Assembly: GCA_023128875.1 (NCBI GenBank)
Contig: JAGMDB010000139.1
Coordinates: 1 to 6,063, forward strand
Reading direction: 5' to 3'
From: Dehalococcoidia bacterium
GTDB lineage: Bacteria > Chloroflexota > Dehalococcoidia > GIF9 > AB-539-J10
Length of the DNA stretch: 6,063 nt
How positions within the stretch are numbered: position 1 is the first letter of the stretch; every line of letters starts with the position of its first letter. A program made the translations under genes and the position numbers. The notes below the pieces were generated by a model that had not been told where the DNA came from, searched no databases, and saw only the letters and a list, made by a program, of their open reading frames with translations. This document shows positions 5,333-6,063 of the stretch, piece after piece.

Positions 5333-6063
5333 ATGATAAAAATTGGTGCTGCACAAATGGAAATAGGATTTTTAGATGTGGAGGGGAATTTGAGGAAAGC
5401 AAAGTCATTAATCAATGAGGCAGGCAATAAGCATTGTGATGTTATATGTTTCCCCGAGCTTTTTTTGACTGGTCCCTTAAGAGGAGAAATTCCTGAGTAT
5501 GCACAAGATATTCCTGGTGAGCATACTGATGAGTTCTGTAAATTAGCATATGAAAACAATATCCATATCATAATGGGAACTATAACGGAAAGGGAGGGTG
5601 ACAGCTATTATAATACAAGTGTTTTAATTGACAACTCTGGCAAGATTATAGGGAAATATAGAAAGATTAATTTATGGAATGGTGAGAAGGTTTATAAGAA
5701 AGCCGGAGATAAAGTATCAATATTTGATACCAAATTCGGGAACATTGGATTAGAGATTTGCTGGGATCTAGCTTTTCCGGAAGTTGCTAAAGAAATTGCG
5801 CTGGGAGGAGCTAAGATTATTTTTTGTCCTTCTTTTTGGAGCCATGAAGATAAATATGATTTTCTTAAATCGGAAGAGCTTAAGAAAGAGGTTCCTGATA
5901 TAGAAACAGAATCAAATTTTATCGATTTATGTGTTCCAGCAAGGGCTGTGGAAAGTGAGACTGTTTTTGTTTATGTGAACGCTTGTGGTAAGACTAAAGT
6001 TGGTAAATTCGCCCGCAATATGGTGGGCCATTCCCAAATAGCTATCCCTTTCTATGGTAGGGT
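5333..6063 (+). CDS. Nitrilase-superfamily carbon-nitrogen hydrolase, 3'-truncated
   Basis: This is a probable cytoplasmic enzyme that hydrolyses a non-peptide C-N bond (amide, N-carbamoyl compound or nitrile). The first 243 residues are present and the frame is still open at the window end; family members of this kind usually have 260-300. No signal peptide is seen. The start MIKIGAAQMEIGFLDVEGN is typical. The catalytic triad is visible: E42 in CFPELFLTG, K111 in KYRKINLW and C143 in GLEICWDLAFPE. E118 is a candidate for the second conserved glutamate. ARAVES (203-208), VNACG (215-219) and GHSQIAIP (232-239) match the later conserved strands. About 30 residues rich in charged residues (170-199) separate CPSFWS from the ARAVE segment. 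ICWD after the catalytic strand is shared with N-carbamoylputrescine amidase-like and other branches, so the substrate is not assigned. It starts 7 nt after dppF with a strong ribosome-binding site, suggesting that it acts on the imported solute. Confidence 0.92.
   Translation, partial: MIKIGAAQMEIGFLDVEGNLRKAKSLINEAGNKHCDVICFPELFLTGPLRGEIPEYAQDIPGEHTDEFCKLAYENNIHIIMGTITEREGDSYYNTSVLIDNSGKIIGKYRKINLWNGEKVYKKAGDKVSIFDTKFGNIGLEICWDLAFPEVAKEIALGGAKIIFCPSFWSHEDKYDFLKSEELKKEVPDIETESNFIDLCVPARAVESETVFVYVNACGKTKVGKFARNMVGHSQIAIPFYGR

Noticed and set aside
5105..5571. Two overlapping minus-strand open frames across the dppF/hydrolase junction
   Set aside because: Both are opposite well-supported plus-strand genes, and their translations show no family motifs.
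1..6063. A novel biological system, CRISPR array, mobile element or RNA gene
   Set aside because: The window is filled by recognisable transporter and hydrolase genes; no direct-repeat array, transposase, tRNA or rRNA sequence was seen.

Overview
The window holds one tightly packed, plus-strand operon. It encodes a complete membrane and ATPase module of an Opp/Dpp-type peptide (or other small solute) ABC importer, flanked by two genes cut by the window edges. In order these are: the C-terminal ~460 residues of a family 5 extracellular solute-binding protein (1-1383), a DppB/OppB-like permease (1411-2448), a DppC/OppC-like permease (2458-3369), a DppD/OppD-like ATPase (3366-4340), a DppF/OppF-like ATPase (4327-5325), and the first 243 residues of a nitrilase-superfamily carbon-nitrogen hydrolase (5333 to the window end).

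Spacings between genes are 27, 9, -4, -14 and 7 nt, and I see no terminator between any of them. A single transcript with translational coupling is therefore likely. The binding protein would capture the substrate outside the membrane, DppB/DppC would form the channel, DppD/DppF would power it as a heterodimer, and the last gene could hydrolyse an imported amide, nitrile or carbamoyl compound. That last link is inference from position. No intergenic stretch reaches 300 bases, and the convincing coding is all on the plus strand.

The host cannot be named. The DNA looks moderately AT-rich. Arginine is mostly encoded by AGA/AGG (14 of 18 in the DppB-like gene), several genes have clear Shine-Dalgarno sequences, and one has a TTG start. 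Both ATPases carry a four-cysteine C-terminal tail of the kind reported to bind a [4Fe-4S] cluster, and the binding protein has eight cysteines. Together these suggest an anaerobic, possibly thermophilic bacterium or archaeon, but only weakly.

I found no undescribed system. The points worth a second look are the linked hydrolase, the cysteine-rich binding protein, two perfect 9-bp inverted repeats inside coding sequence, a palindrome over the dppB ribosome-binding site, uncertain starts for dppB, dppD and dppF, and non-consensus D-loop and H-loop residues in DppD only.
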